DNA of 48,506 bases from Ferruginibacter sp. (GTDB lineage Bacteria; Bacteroidota; Bacteroidia; Chitinophagales; Chitinophagaceae), in the NCBI GenBank assembly GCA_030655145.1, contig JAURWD010000042.1, forward strand, positions 1 to 48,506, read 5' to 3'. Positions 27,631 to 37,232 of this stretch are shown piece by piece. Positions within the stretch are counted from its first letter, which is position 1, and the number at the start of each line of letters is the position of its first letter. The position numbers and the translations under genes are program-made. The notes beneath the pieces are model-generated. The model worked only from the letters and a program-made list of their open reading frames with translations, had not been told where the DNA came from and searched no databases.

Positions 27631-28285
27631 ATTTGAATTTAAATGACGAGGCTCCACCCGCAGGCAGCTTAATTCTGCAATATTATGTGGTTTATTTTAT
27701 ATGCCTGTACTCATGAAAGCGAAACAGCGATTGTGTTACAGGCAATCGGCCACCGGTTTTTCGCTCATAAAAACGCCTGCCAGCAGCGCATTCCTCTAAT
27801 TTTTTTAATGGCGGTTTTGCAAAAATAATGACGCCAAATTCTTACGAGTTTTAACCATTCCTTTACATTTTAATAACTTAAGTTTGTCACATGTCACCCA
27901 GGGCGATCACACCATATTTTAATTACAACCATCAGCACGTACTCGTGCTCGATACCCGTGATTGCTTCACCTGCTCATTCAAAGAGTTTCTTCCTTTCAA
28001 TGCAGCCATGTATTATTATTCGAGCTTTAAAGCTTTTGACAAACTGCCCGTAGCCAAGGCAACTCTCCGTTAATCTTCAGCATTCCTGTTTATCAAACGT
28101 ATTTATTTGATCGATCCTGTTCGATCTGACACGCAGGTATTCGTGTATTCGTAAACGTTAAGTGCTGCAATGAATAGGAATTTAAATGATTTGTTCTTCC
28201 AGCGGATGAGTTTCATTCACGAAGAAAACGTGTTGATTGCCGGGCTTATGCATCGTTCACAAATTATCACAACAAAAAATTCAAT
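27631..28285. other. Divergent intergenic region, ChaA/TerC pair and Rnk-like gene
   Basis: About 655 bases. On the minus strand the part nearest the ChaA-like gene contains complementary arms TGCCTGTA (27702-27709) and TACAGGCA (27737-27744) and could be a structured leader. An exact TAnnTTTG match, TAAGTTTG, lies on the plus strand at 27879-27886, followed closely by a 60-codon frame at 27891-28073 that has no recognisable protein character. Nothing else was identified. Confidence 0.4.
27702..27744 (-). promoter_or_regulatory. Candidate structured leader of the ChaA/TerC operon
   Basis: Perfect 8-base arms, TGCCTGTA and TACAGGCA, enclose 27 bases, about 70-115 bases upstream of the ChaA-like start. 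Leaders of TerC-family and cation-exporter genes often carry the manganese-sensing yybP-ykoY riboswitch, but I could not recognise its conserved core here. The call is a paired element in a leader position and nothing more. Confidence 0.25.
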
Positions 28286-28678
28286 ATGAAAGCAACAACA
28301 AACCCACTCATACTCACGCACGATGATTATCAAACCCTCAATTCGTACGTAAAACAGCGTGTCATTACAAAAGGTTTTGACAATACCAACACCGCCTTAT
28401 TAAAAGCGGAATTACAGAAAGCTAAGTTGGTAAACAATGATGAACTGCCGCTGGATGTGGTTCGGCTAAACTCCCGCGTTACGGTGCAGGAAGGCGTAAA
28501 GGACCGGTTGATCGAACTCATCCTGGTCGTACCTGAAAAAGCCAATATTAAAGAACGCCGCGTTTCGGTATTGGCACCACTCGGAACAGCATTGCTGGGT
28601 TTTCGCCAGGGTGAAAAAATAAAATGGACGGTGCCTTCCGGCAAGAAAACTTTTACGATCGTAAAGGTCTCCAACTAA
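28286..28678 (+). CDS. Rnk/GreA-C-like transcription-elongation-factor-domain protein
   Basis: A 130-residue cytoplasmic protein. The N-terminal ~50 residues (LTHDDYQTLNSYVKQ) form the short helical part seen in Rnk-type proteins; the C-terminal ~80 residues are the GreA/GreB C-terminal FKBP-like domain: VVRLNSRVTVQEGV, ELILVVPEKANIKERRVSVL, then APLGTALLGFRQGEKIKWTV. The long coiled-coil finger of true Gre factors is missing, so it should not stimulate RNA cleavage; Rnk binds RNA polymerase and modulates NDP kinase levels in E. coli. A small membrane-protein gene follows after 29 bases. Confidence 0.85.
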   Translation: MKATTNPLILTHDDYQTLNSYVKQRVITKGFDNTNTALLKAELQKAKLVNNDELPLDVVRLNSRVTVQEGVKDRLIELILVVPEKANIKERRVSVLAPLGTALLGFRQGEKIKWTVPSGKKTFTIVKVSN

Positions 28679-28707
28679 AATAATTACCTCATTTAAAATA
28701 CTCCATC

Positions 28708-28890
28708 ATGCAGCTTATATTTTTATTATTTGTGCTCTTGCTCATCGGCGCTATTGCCTGGGCATTTATTGAGCACCGAAAACAAAAGCGGGAAGACGAC
28801 GCCATATTCGGCGAATACCTCGATAACCAACGCAAGTTAAAATTTGAGAACCGCGGCAGGCAGCTCCGCTCTTTGAAACGGCGCGGTTAG
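28708..28890 (+). CDS. Small single-helix membrane protein
   Basis: A 60-residue protein, unrecognised as a family. An N-terminal membrane helix (LIFLLFVLLLIGAIAWAFI) is followed by a strongly charged tail (HRKQKREDDAIFGEYLDNQ, then RKLKFENRGRQLRSLKRRG). This N-out, C-in layout with a basic tail suggests an inner-membrane protein with a cytoplasmic helix. It follows the Rnk-like gene by 29 bases and may be cotranscribed with it. Coding character is good: ATG start with an A-rich upstream stretch and a sensible hydrophobic/charged split. Confidence 0.6.
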   Translation: MQLIFLLFVLLLIGAIAWAFIEHRKQKREDDAIFGEYLDNQRKLKFENRGRQLRSLKRRG

Positions 28891-28990
28891 GAAAGCGATG
28901 ATTCATTAACGTTACAAATGAGCGAGGCCGCGTCTGCGAAATAACATTGGAGCTGTCTTGAAGTGCAGGCAATAATTGTATTTTCGCTCC

Positions 28991-31900
28991 ATGTGTGCGG
29001 GTGGTTATATTAAATGCTGTTTTGTTGCAATATCAATGCTGGTAGCAAGCGTCTGCATAGGGCAGGTAAAAGCGAAGATGGAGCATTACTCTACAGAAGA
29101 CGGCCTCTCTCATAATAACGTCACCAGCATCATCAAATCCAGTGATGGCTTTATGTGGTTTGGTACCTGGGACGGCATCAACCGTTTTGACGGCCATAAT
29201 TTTGTTACCTACAAATCTCATCCCGGCGATAGTTCCGGCCTGAACACGAATCGCATCGACCGCATCGTAGAAGACCAGGCAGGATTTTTATGGTTGCGTC
29301 CCTACGACAACCAAGTCCTTCGCTTCGATAAAAAGACCGGGCGGCTATTGTCTATCTCCGCGATCCTGGCCCGCGCAAATATTTCCAACATTAAATTTGA
29401 TAAGATCATTCCTTCCAATGGAGGGATCGTTTGGCTCACCACCCTCGAGCAGGGCTTGTTTTGTGTGCGCAATGCTGCGAGTACAGCGCCCGAAGTTACC
29501 CGTTACGGAACAGGATCACCTCCAGGGCAAACGCTTGCCTCGAACAGCATCAAATTTCTGTATGAAGACCAACTGCGAAATGTTTGGGTGGGTACAGAGC
29601 GGGGCTTAAGTTGTTTAACGGCTACCGCCGGGAATATCTATAAAACGAAGACCACGCAACTCGAAGGCCTACCCGCAGCATCTTTTACCTGCGTGACTGA
29701 AGACGCGGGGAAGCTGTGGTTTGGAACCGGCGGTGGAAACCTCGTGACCTATGAGAAATCAAACGGGCGTTTCAGTTTCAAATCTATCTCACGGCATCGC
29801 GTAAACGCACTGTTGCTTTCGCGGAAAAGCAATACACTGTTCGCTTCATCGGCCGGAGGCGAGATCATTGCGATCAATACCGACAACCTCGTTGCCAGTA
29901 CCTCCGCTCTAACTGGTAAAGGATTTTTAAGCGCCTTGTACGAGGACAGGTCGGGCCGCCTTTGGGTTGAACCGGAAAAAGGCGGAATTGTGAAATATGA
30001 ACCGGCAACGAAAAAGATCACGTACTTCTTCCATGAGAATGATGCCACCCTAAATTACCCGGTTCGGCTCTTCGGCGTTTTTGAAGACAATGAAAACCGC
30101 GTGTGGGTCAGCATGGCCAGTGGCGGCTTTGGTTATTATGATCCCACAAAAGATGCCGTGGAATATTTTTATAACCAGCCAGGTTCGCCCAATCGAAAAT
30201 TTTCCAACATTGTTGGGGTACGGTATTTTGATCCGGAAGGTGTGCTCTGGTTTACCTCCAGCGATCGCGGTATTGAAAAGATCATCTTCCAACGCAAGGA
30301 TCTTGATCCGGCGCTGCTGGTGAACCAAACTTCGAATAAAACCGATAATGATGTTCGCGGGATATTTAATGATCGCAAGAACCGCATTTGGCTTGCGTCT
30401 AAATCCGGGACGGTTTACCTGCAAACACCCGATGGAAAACAGCTTACAGATCTTTTTGTAAATGGACCGGCAGGCGGTATCGGTTCCGTATATACGCTGT
30501 TGCAGGACAGGCGTGGCGATATGTGGCTCGGCACAAAAGGTAACGGACTTTTCAAGGCGATCGCCGTAGACAGTAATGCACTCAAATACAGGCTGACGCA
30601 ATACCGAGCCGCCAGGAACAACCCGTACAGTTTAAGCAGTGACGCCATCTATTCCCTGTTAGAAGACAACAACGGCAGGATATGGGTCGGAACTTTTGAG
30701 AATGGCTTAAACATGATCCTGGAGCAGGGCGACCAATTGATGTTCATCAACGCCAACAACGACTTAAAAAATTATCCCACGGCAGCCGCCGGGAAGATCC
30801 GGCATTTAGGAAAAGATGCCAAAGGGCAACTTTGGGTGGCCACTACGAATGGCTTGCTGGTGGCTGATATAACGACACCAACCTATCGGGATTTTCAATT
30901 TAAATCATACCGCAAAACCCCGGGCGATAAAACCAGCCTAAGCAACAACGACCTGCAGTTTATTTTCAAAGATTCAAAAAACCGGATGTGGATCTCGACT
31001 TCTGGTGGTGGATTGAACCTGGCCACACCCGCTGCAAATAATAGTTTCCAGTTTAAAGTTTTTACGCGGGAAGATGGCTTGCCAAGTGATTATATTTTAA
31101 GCATCGCCGAAGATAAATCAGGCAATCTTTGGCTGGGTACCGAGAATGGTCTTTGCAAGTTCAACCCGGATAGAAATCTTTTTCGCAATTATGATTCGTA
31201 TGACGGGTTGATGAAGGCCGGTTTCTCCGAAGCTTCGGGTCTGCGCCTGAATAATGATAACCTGCTTTTCGGTACCGTTAACGGCTATGTTATTTTCGAT
31301 CCCGCTGCGGTATCAAACCGGAAACTGAAGGCTAACATGGCTTTTACAAACCTGCAGGTAAACAACAAAGATGTGGTTGCCGGTGAAGACGGAGCAACCT
31401 TGCTGGTAGACATCAACAGCGCCAGTCAAGTGGAACTCCGGCACGATCAAAACATCATCAGCATTGACTTTACCATGCTGGATTTTATTTCGAACGACAA
31501 ACAAACCTACACCTATCGCCTGAAGGGCTTCGATAAGGACTGGAATAATGTTGTAAACCAACACCGGGCAACATACACCAACCTGCCGCCCGGCGATTAT
31601 ACCTTCGAGGTAAAAAACCTGAGTGAAGACCTGTACGAAAAGGTTCCGGCAAAAACACTGTCCATCACCATTTTCCCACCCTGGTGGCGAACCTGGTGGG
31701 CCTACCTGCTCTATGCCATTTTAATTGTTGCGCTCGCAGAAATAATAAGGCGTACAGTAGCGACCATGCTTCGTCTAAGAAATAAAGTGGTCGTGGAGAA
31801 GCAGCTGACCGATCTTAAAATTAAATTTTTCACGAATATTTCCCATGAGTTAAGAACGCCGCTTACGTTGATCATTCACCCGATCGAGGAGGTGATCAAA

Positions 31901-33436
31901 CAACACGATCTTTCGCGGAAATCTTTCGAGTATTTAACGGTTGCGCGGAAAAATACCAATCGCATGGTTCGCTTCATCAACCAGCTTCTTGATTTCCAAA
32001 AAGTACAGAGCGGGAAAATGAGCCTGAAGATCGGCCAGACCGAGATGGTGAGTTTCGTGAAAGACATTGCAGGTTACTTCAGCGACGCGGCCGAGGAAAA
32101 ACAAATTGAGCTCTCCGTTACCTCGAACGTGGCAGAGTTAACTGCCTGGGTGGATAAAGGCAAATTAGACATTGTGTTCTACAACCTGTTGTCCAATGCA
32201 TTTAAGTTTACGCCAAAGGGTAAAAAAATCACGATCGATCTTCAGCACCAGGGAAACTCAGCTGAGTTCAAGGTTAGTGTAACGGATGAAGGCATTGGTG
32301 TACCGCCGGATAAACTGCAGGAAATTTTCGAACTCTATTACGAGGTGGATAAACCTGCTTCTGATTATCTCGCCGGAACCGGGATCGGTCTTGCCCTTTC
32401 GAAGGACATCATTCAATTTCACCATGGCAAAATCAGTGCGCAGAATAACCCGTCCGGGGGCTTGACGGTTTCGGTCGAACTCAACATCCATAAAGATCAT
32501 TTCAAACCGGGCGAAGTTGTCATTGCAGGCGGGATACCTGAAAATAAAACCGAGCTGTCACTGAAACAATCTGTAGCGATGGAACAGGTGGTGCTGCAAG
32601 ACAAAAATAGAGCCGCCGGTCAACCCGATCTTCAGACCGTATTAGTGGTGGAGGACAACGGCGAGTTAAGGCGTTTCCTCGCCGATCAGCTGGCGCCACA
32701 TTACAAAGTGGTGGAAGCGGAGAATGGGAGAGAAGGGCTGGAAAAAGCCACCGAGGTTATACCTGACCTGATTCTCAGCGACGTGAGGATGCCGGAAATG
32801 AACGGGATCATGATGTTGGATAAATTAAAGAACAACCCCAGGACCAGTCATATCCCGGTGATCCTGCTCACCGCCAAATCTTCGGTGGAGAGCCAGCTGG
32901 AAGGGTTGAACTACGGCGCGGATTATTATATCACCAAGCCCTTCCACGCGGAAGTCGTGCTGGCATTGATCAGCAATTTGCTAAAGCAGCGGAGAAAGAT
33001 GTTCGACGTGTTGCTTTCCGGCAACCCGCACTCCCTGGTTGATCAAGAGGAGAAGGAGTTCACCGAAGCGCTGGTCATCACGGCGAAAGACGAAGCGTTT
33101 TTAAAAGAGGTGATTGGCATCGTCGAAAAAAGTATGGAGGATCCGCAGTTTAACATAGACAAGGTGGCAGAATCCTTGCTCATGGGTAGAACTACTTTTT
33201 ACAAGAAATTAAAAAGCCTGACTAATATGTCGCCGGTGGAGTTCATCCGGGAGGTTCGTTTGAAAACGGCGAAAGAACTCCTCGATTCAGTGTCCAATAA
33301 TATCGCCACGGTGGCCTACGAGGTCGGTTTTAGCAACGCCAAATATTTCAGCACCTGCTTCAGGGAGAAGTATAATTGCTCACCATCCGACTATTTAAAA
33401 GCCAAAAAAGTAAAGGTTAATACACCCAACACTTAA
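28991..33436 (+). CDS. Hybrid two-component system (HTCS) sensor/regulator of the pectin locus
   Basis: A 1481-residue one-protein signal system. I place the start at the ATG at 28991, followed by a signal/anchor (CCFVAISMLVASVCIG); a TTG five codons upstream is possible. The periplasmic sensor comprises many Reg_prop beta-propeller blades (repeats like GFMWFGTWDGINRFDG and GRIWVGTFENGLN, to about residue 780), then a Y_Y_Y domain (YTYRLKGFDKDW, near 840). A membrane helix lies near 900-920. Next come HisKA with phospho-acceptor His952 in ISHELRTPL, HATPase (NLLSNAFKF, GTGIGLALS), a receiver domain (from ~1215; Asp1264 in LSDVRMPEMNG) and an AraC-type helix-turn-helix (~1385-1475). Proteins of this build sense oligosaccharides from the target glycan and activate the adjacent PUL. 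It is the upstream gene of the pectin locus on the same strand. Confidence 0.95.
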   Translation: MCAGGYIKCCFVAISMLVASVCIGQVKAKMEHYSTEDGLSHNNVTSIIKSSDGFMWFGTWDGINRFDGHNFVTYKSHPGDSSGLNTNRIDRIVEDQAGFLWLRPYDNQVLRFDKKTGRLLSISAILARANISNIKFDKIIPSNGGIVWLTTLEQGLFCVRNAASTAPEVTRYGTGSPPGQTLASNSIKFLYEDQLRNVWVGTERGLSCLTATAGNIYKTKTTQLEGLPAASFTCVTEDAGKLWFGTGGGNLVTYEKSNGRFSFKSISRHRVNALLLSRKSNTLFASSAGGEIIAINTDNLVASTSALTGKGFLSALYEDRSGRLWVEPEKGGIVKYEPATKKITYFFHENDATLNYPVRLFGVFEDNENRVWVSMASGGFGYYDPTKDAVEYFYNQPGSPNRKFSNIVGVRYFDPEGVLWFTSSDRGIEKIIFQRKDLDPALLVNQTSNKTDNDVRGIFNDRKNRIWLASKSGTVYLQTPDGKQLTDLFVNGPAGGIGSVYTLLQDRRGDMWLGTKGNGLFKAIAVDSNALKYRLTQYRAARNNPYSLSSDAIYSLLEDNNGRIWVGTFENGLNMILEQGDQLMFINANNDLKNYPTAAAGKIRHLGKDAKGQLWVATTNGLLVADITTPTYRDFQFKSYRKTPGDKTSLSNNDLQFIFKDSKNRMWISTSGGGLNLATPAANNSFQFKVFTREDGLPSDYILSIAEDKSGNLWLGTENGLCKFNPDRNLFRNYDSYDGLMKAGFSEASGLRLNNDNLLFGTVNGYVIFDPAAVSNRKLKANMAFTNLQVNNKDVVAGEDGATLLVDINSASQVELRHDQNIISIDFTMLDFISNDKQTYTYRLKGFDKDWNNVVNQHRATYTNLPPGDYTFEVKNLSEDLYEKVPAKTLSITIFPPWWRTWWAYLLYAILIVALAEIIRRTVATMLRLRNKVVVEKQLTDLKIKFFTNISHELRTPLTLIIHPIEEVIKQHDLSRKSFEYLTVARKNTNRMVRFINQLLDFQKVQSGKMSLKIGQTEMVSFVKDIAGYFSDAAEEKQIELSVTSNVAELTAWVDKGKLDIVFYNLLSNAFKFTPKGKKITIDLQHQGNSAEFKVSVTDEGIGVPPDKLQEIFELYYEVDKPASDYLAGTGIGLALSKDIIQFHHGKISAQNNPSGGLTVSVELNIHKDHFKPGEVVIAGGIPENKTELSLKQSVAMEQVVLQDKNRAAGQPDLQTVLVVEDNGELRRFLADQLAPHYKVVEAENGREGLEKATEVIPDLILSDVRMPEMNGIMMLDKLKNNPRTSHIPVILLTAKSSVESQLEGLNYGADYYITKPFHAEVVLALISNLLKQRRKMFDVLLSGNPHSLVDQEEKEFTEALVITAKDEAFLKEVIGIVEKSMEDPQFNIDKVAESLLMGRTTFYKKLKSLTNMSPVEFIREVRLKTAKELLDSVSNNIATVAYEVGFSNAKYFSTCFREKYNCSPSDYLKAKKVKVNTPNT

Positions 33437-33554
33437 CAAAAGCTTACGCACCCGTCTTTTCTCCAATTTTCTTCCAGGCTCATTGGCCCATCCTTCCTTA
33501 ATTTTCAACAAGTTCATGTAACAGGCTGATAATCAGTAAATCTCCCAGACGGAT

Positions 33555-33579
33555 AATTTTTGACACCGTCAATTTTTGA
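33555..33579 (+). promoter_or_regulatory. Candidate HTCS operator upstream of susC
   Basis: Two copies of AATTTTTGA lie 16 bases apart (33555-33563 and 33571-33579), so their centres fall about one and a half helical turns apart. The overlapping TTGAC-ACC-GTCAA is also an inverted repeat. AraC-type output domains usually bind directly repeated sites, and this is the first susC-proximal repeat after the regulator gene. The role is inferred from position and repeat form. Confidence 0.35.
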
Positions 33580-33624
33580 ACCTATTCGGTCAATTATTGC
33601 CCCTCTACGCCCTTCCTGCGCAGC

Positions 33625-33632
33625 TACATTTG
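33625..33632 (+). promoter_or_regulatory. Candidate -7 element of the susC promoter
   Basis: TACATTTG is an exact match to TAnnTTTG, located 46 bases after the candidate operator. No good TTTG is found at the usual -33 spacing, which would fit an activator-dependent promoter. The leader to the preferred susC start would be about 300 bases, which is long. Confidence 0.3.
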
Positions 33633-33939
33633 TTGCACTGGTTTTATCTCCAAATCAAACCGGCTAAAAATCAGCCTCCTTCAAAAAGTTCAAATCAACG
33701 AATGCTTGCAAACTTCCAACATGAACCTTTTGCCCGTCCTTTTCAAGGCAGGTCCAGGGCCAACTTCTTTTTCCAACTTTCCTGGCGCAGCCGGAGAACT
33801 TACAACTTACTAAGCGCCTATGCTGCTTACGCCAGTTTACAATTTGTTCTCCGGAAAAGACAGAATGACATTTCATTTTTTTAATGCGTTCCCAGGTTTT
33901 CACTTTGTCCTTCATACCAATACAATCAAAATTTGCTTT

Positions 33940-36900
33940 ATGATCAAAATGTTTAGAACGACAGGATTTTGTTTGCTGCTTCTCCTTGCTTTCATACCCT
34001 CCCTCTTGCGGGCCCAAACAAAACAGGTAACCGGCACCGTCAGGTCAACAGGAACTAACCTGCCCGCAACCGGGGTAACTGTAACCGTAAAAGGCGTGAA
34101 AAAATCAGTCACCACCGACAAGGACGGTAAGTATAGCATCAGCGTCGACAACAAGGCCACAAGCTTGATATTCTCCAGCGCGGCACTCGTCACCATGGAA
34201 GCGGAGATAAAGGGCCGCTCAGTGGTAGATGTAGAACTTACTCCCGACACAAAATCACTGGATGATGTGGTGGTGATCGGTTATGGTACCGCCAGGAAAA
34301 AAGACCTGACCGGTGCTACTTCTTCAATGGCGGGAAGCACGCTGGAAAAAATTCCCTTGTCCAGCGCAGCTGAAGCAATGACCGGTCGCCTCGCAGGTGT
34401 GCAGGTAACCACTACCGATGGCGCACCGGGAGCGGAGATCGTGATTCGAGTTCGTGGGGGCGGTTCCGTTACCCAGGACAATTCACCCTTGTACATCGTG
34501 GATGGTTTTCCGGTGGGAAGTATCAATGATATTGCACCAACAGACATCGCCAGCATTGACATTTTAAAAGACGCGTCTTCAACCGCCATCTATGGTGCAC
34601 GCGGCGCCAACGGTGTAGTGATCATCACAACCAAAACCGCGAAAGGCGGAAAAACGAGCGTATCGTTGAACAGCTTTTTTCAACAGCGTCACTTACCAAA
34701 AAAACTCGAAGTGCTGTCTCCGTACGAGTTTGCGCTGATGCAATATGAATATGCAAAGATCAGGGGCGGAACTGAGTTCGATAATTTCACTAAGTACTAT
34801 GGCGTATACGAAGATCTCGAGTTATATAAAAACCAGGTTGGTACCGATTGGCAGGATGTATTGTTCGGCAGTTCTGGCAACTCGCAGCAGCATAACCTGA
34901 GCGTAACCGGCGGTAGCGACAAAACTAAAATGAGTTTGAGTTTGAGTAATAACCAGGACCAGGGGTTACAGGCAGGCTCGAAATACCAGCGTACTTACAT
35001 GAACTTCAAACTGAATCATGAAATGTACAAGGGCCTGAAGCTCGACTTCACCTCGCGCTTCACAAATACAGATATTGACGGCGCAGGTACTGCAGGTGGC
35101 GCGAGTGTTCGCATCAGCGATGGTATTACAACCCGCCCGGTAAATGGCCTGGCAGACCAGATCATCATCGATCCAAATGCCATCGGCACTTCAGCCGAGG
35201 AGTATGAGCAATTTTTAAGAGGCCTGGTTAGCCCGATCGCACTCACCGTACAGGATTACCGTAAGAACGTTACCAATGCTCTTAACATGAACTTCGGCGC
35301 TTCCTGGAATGTGACCAACCACTTTTTATTCCGCTCCGAAATTGGCGTGGATATGCGCTGGAATAATACGAAACGTTACTATGGCCCCCTGACCGGCGAA
35401 TCAAAAACAAACGGTAATAGTTTGCCTGTAGGCGAGATCAGGAACGCTAGAACCTTTGCATATCGCTGGGCCAATACCTTAACCTATTCTTTAAAGACAG
35501 GGGATCATGATTTCAATATCCTGGCAGGACAAGAGATCAATGCAGGCAAGGTAGCCACTGACTTTAACCGCTCTGAAAATTTTGCTGAGAACCTGAGCCC
35601 GGAAAGAATATTTTCCAACATGGCGCTCGGCGTTCCCGACCAGTTTCAAACCTTTGAAGGACCGGGTGATAACCTTTCTTCTTTTTTTGGCCGGCTTAAT
35701 TACCAGTTCAAAGGGCGCTACCTCATTTCAGCAACTGCGCGCTATGATGGGTCCTTGAAATTCGCTCCTGGTAAACAATGGGGTCTGTTCCCGGCCGTGG
35801 CCGCAGCCTGGAGGATCTCAGAAGAAAATTTCATGCAAAATGTCGGGGCTGTGTCTGATCTTAAACTCAGGCTGAGTTATGGAAAGGCCGGTAACAACCG
35901 CATTCCAAGTGACCTTTTCCGCCGCGTATTCAGCATTCAAACCAACCGCCCGATCGGGTTTGGAGAAACCAACCAGGCTTATTGGGGCTCAGCTTCTTCC
36001 ATCCTCGTAAACCCGGATATCCAGTGGGAAAGCACAGTTACGCGTAACATCGGTCTTGATTTTGGCTTACTCAAAAACAAGATCATCGGTACGCTTGATG
36101 TGTATCATAATTCGGTGCCAGGTTTATTGGTTCAATCAACCATTCCGCCACAAACCGGCTACACGTCGCAGATCCGCAACCAGGGCCAGACTTCCAACCG
36201 TGGTGTGGAACTTTCCCTCAATGCCAACATCATCAATAAAAGAGACTTTACGCTCTCCGCGAATTTCAATATTGGATTTAATAAATCGAGGATCGATGAC
36301 CTCGGTGGACCGATCTCGCAGCCCTTCAATAGCAACTGGGCAGGCACGGATCTGAAAACGATTGATGACTATCGTCTTATCGTTGGACAAACCGTGGGAC
36401 TAATGTATGGTTATGTGTCGGATGGTATGTACACGACCGATGATTTCGAATCTTTCGATCCGGTTACCAAAAAATACACCCTTAACAAAGGCGTACCAGA
36501 TGCGGCGGCCTTGATGGGCGTAATTGGTGGAGTATTGGCACCAAGTTCTGCCATCCGGCCAGGCGTACTCAAATTAAAAGACCTCAATGGTGATGGTTTC
36601 ATTACCGCTGATGATCGCCAGATCATTGGTAGCGCCTTGCCTGATTACCAGGGTGGATTCGGAATTAATGGAACTTTTAAAAATCTTGATTTTGGCGCCT
36701 TCTTCAACTACGTGGTTGGAAATGATGTCTATAACACCGGCCGAATTCAATTTAATATGTTCTACCGGAACAGCTTTGGCAACCTGCTGGCGACCAACGC
36801 TTACGACAATCGTTTCAAATACATTGATGCCTCAGGCAACCTTGTGAACGAGCTGGCCCAGTTAAAGGAATTAAATGCCAATGCGACTATGTGGACGCCA

Positions 36901-37206
36901 CTTTCTATGGGAGCTGCCTCACCCGTTTTTCATTCATACGCAGTTGAAGACGGATCATTCCTGCGCCTCAACAATGTGTCAATCGGGTATTCTCTACCAA
37001 AACATTTGATCTCGAAAGTGAAGATGTCAAGGTTTAGGGTATACGGTACCGTTACCAACGTGTTTATGGTGACCAATTATTCAGGATATGATCCTGAAGT
37101 GAGTGCAACCCGCAACAGTGCGTACACGCCTTTAACGCCTGGGGTTGACTATTCCGGGTATCCAAAAAGCCGGACGTTCACTATTGGAGCCAACATCAGT
37201 TTTTAA
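33940..37206 (+). CDS. susC: SusC-type TonB-dependent outer-membrane transporter
   Basis: A 1088-residue outer-membrane importer for oligosaccharides, start chosen at the ATG at 33940 because it heads a normal signal peptide (MIKMFRTTGFCLLLLLAFIP, cut after LRAQ); the open frame reaches back to 33820. Next is a carboxypeptidase-regulatory-like domain (VTGTVRSTGTNLPATGVTV, about 25-105), typical of SusC. The plug includes VVVIGYGTARKKDLTGATSS, IRVRGGGSVTQDNSPLYIVDG and the signature DILKDASSTAIYGARGANGV. The rest is a 22-strand barrel ending in an aromatic strand (SRTFTIGANISF). It works with the SusD lipoprotein encoded 26 bases downstream; context points to pectin oligosaccharides as cargo. 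Confidence 0.95.
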   Translation: MIKMFRTTGFCLLLLLAFIPSLLRAQTKQVTGTVRSTGTNLPATGVTVTVKGVKKSVTTDKDGKYSISVDNKATSLIFSSAALVTMEAEIKGRSVVDVELTPDTKSLDDVVVIGYGTARKKDLTGATSSMAGSTLEKIPLSSAAEAMTGRLAGVQVTTTDGAPGAEIVIRVRGGGSVTQDNSPLYIVDGFPVGSINDIAPTDIASIDILKDASSTAIYGARGANGVVIITTKTAKGGKTSVSLNSFFQQRHLPKKLEVLSPYEFALMQYEYAKIRGGTEFDNFTKYYGVYEDLELYKNQVGTDWQDVLFGSSGNSQQHNLSVTGGSDKTKMSLSLSNNQDQGLQAGSKYQRTYMNFKLNHEMYKGLKLDFTSRFTNTDIDGAGTAGGASVRISDGITTRPVNGLADQIIIDPNAIGTSAEEYEQFLRGLVSPIALTVQDYRKNVTNALNMNFGASWNVTNHFLFRSEIGVDMRWNNTKRYYGPLTGESKTNGNSLPVGEIRNARTFAYRWANTLTYSLKTGDHDFNILAGQEINAGKVATDFNRSENFAENLSPERIFSNMALGVPDQFQTFEGPGDNLSSFFGRLNYQFKGRYLISATARYDGSLKFAPGKQWGLFPAVAAAWRISEENFMQNVGAVSDLKLRLSYGKAGNNRIPSDLFRRVFSIQTNRPIGFGETNQAYWGSASSILVNPDIQWESTVTRNIGLDFGLLKNKIIGTLDVYHNSVPGLLVQSTIPPQTGYTSQIRNQGQTSNRGVELSLNANIINKRDFTLSANFNIGFNKSRIDDLGGPISQPFNSNWAGTDLKTIDDYRLIVGQTVGLMYGYVSDGMYTTDDFESFDPVTKKYTLNKGVPDAAALMGVIGGVLAPSSAIRPGVLKLKDLNGDGFITADDRQIIGSALPDYQGGFGINGTFKNLDFGAFFNYVVGNDVYNTGRIQFNMFYRNSFGNLLATNAYDNRFKYIDASGNLVNELAQLKELNANATMWTPLSMGAASPVFHSYAVEDGSFLRLNNVSIGYSLPKHLISKVKMSRFRVYGTVTNVFMVTNYSGYDPEVSATRNSAYTPLTPGVDYSGYPKSRTFTIGANISF

Positions 37207-37232
37207 TTCCGATCAACTACAAAATTTCTATT

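Larger units (their letters stand above)
33437..33939. other. Regulatory region between the HTCS gene and susC
   Basis: About 500 bases without a credible gene. It contains a repeat-rich candidate operator at 33555-33579 and a TAnnTTTG match at 33625-33632. A 102-codon plus-strand frame at 33576-33884 lacks protein character. The open frame of susC extends back to an ATG at 33820, which I consider leader rather than coding. Confidence 0.5.

Noticed and set aside
27891..28073. 60-codon plus-strand frame just after a TAAGTTTG element
   Set aside because: Composition is not protein-like (no helix or strand pattern, no signal or membrane segment) and it would need a leaderless mRNA.
33576..33884. 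102-codon frame between the regulator and susC
   Set aside because: Overlaps the susC leader, low-complexity translation, no recognisable domain.
33820..33939. N-terminal extension of SusC by 40 codons
   Set aside because: It would place the signal peptide internally; the ATG at 33940 gives a normal signal peptide.
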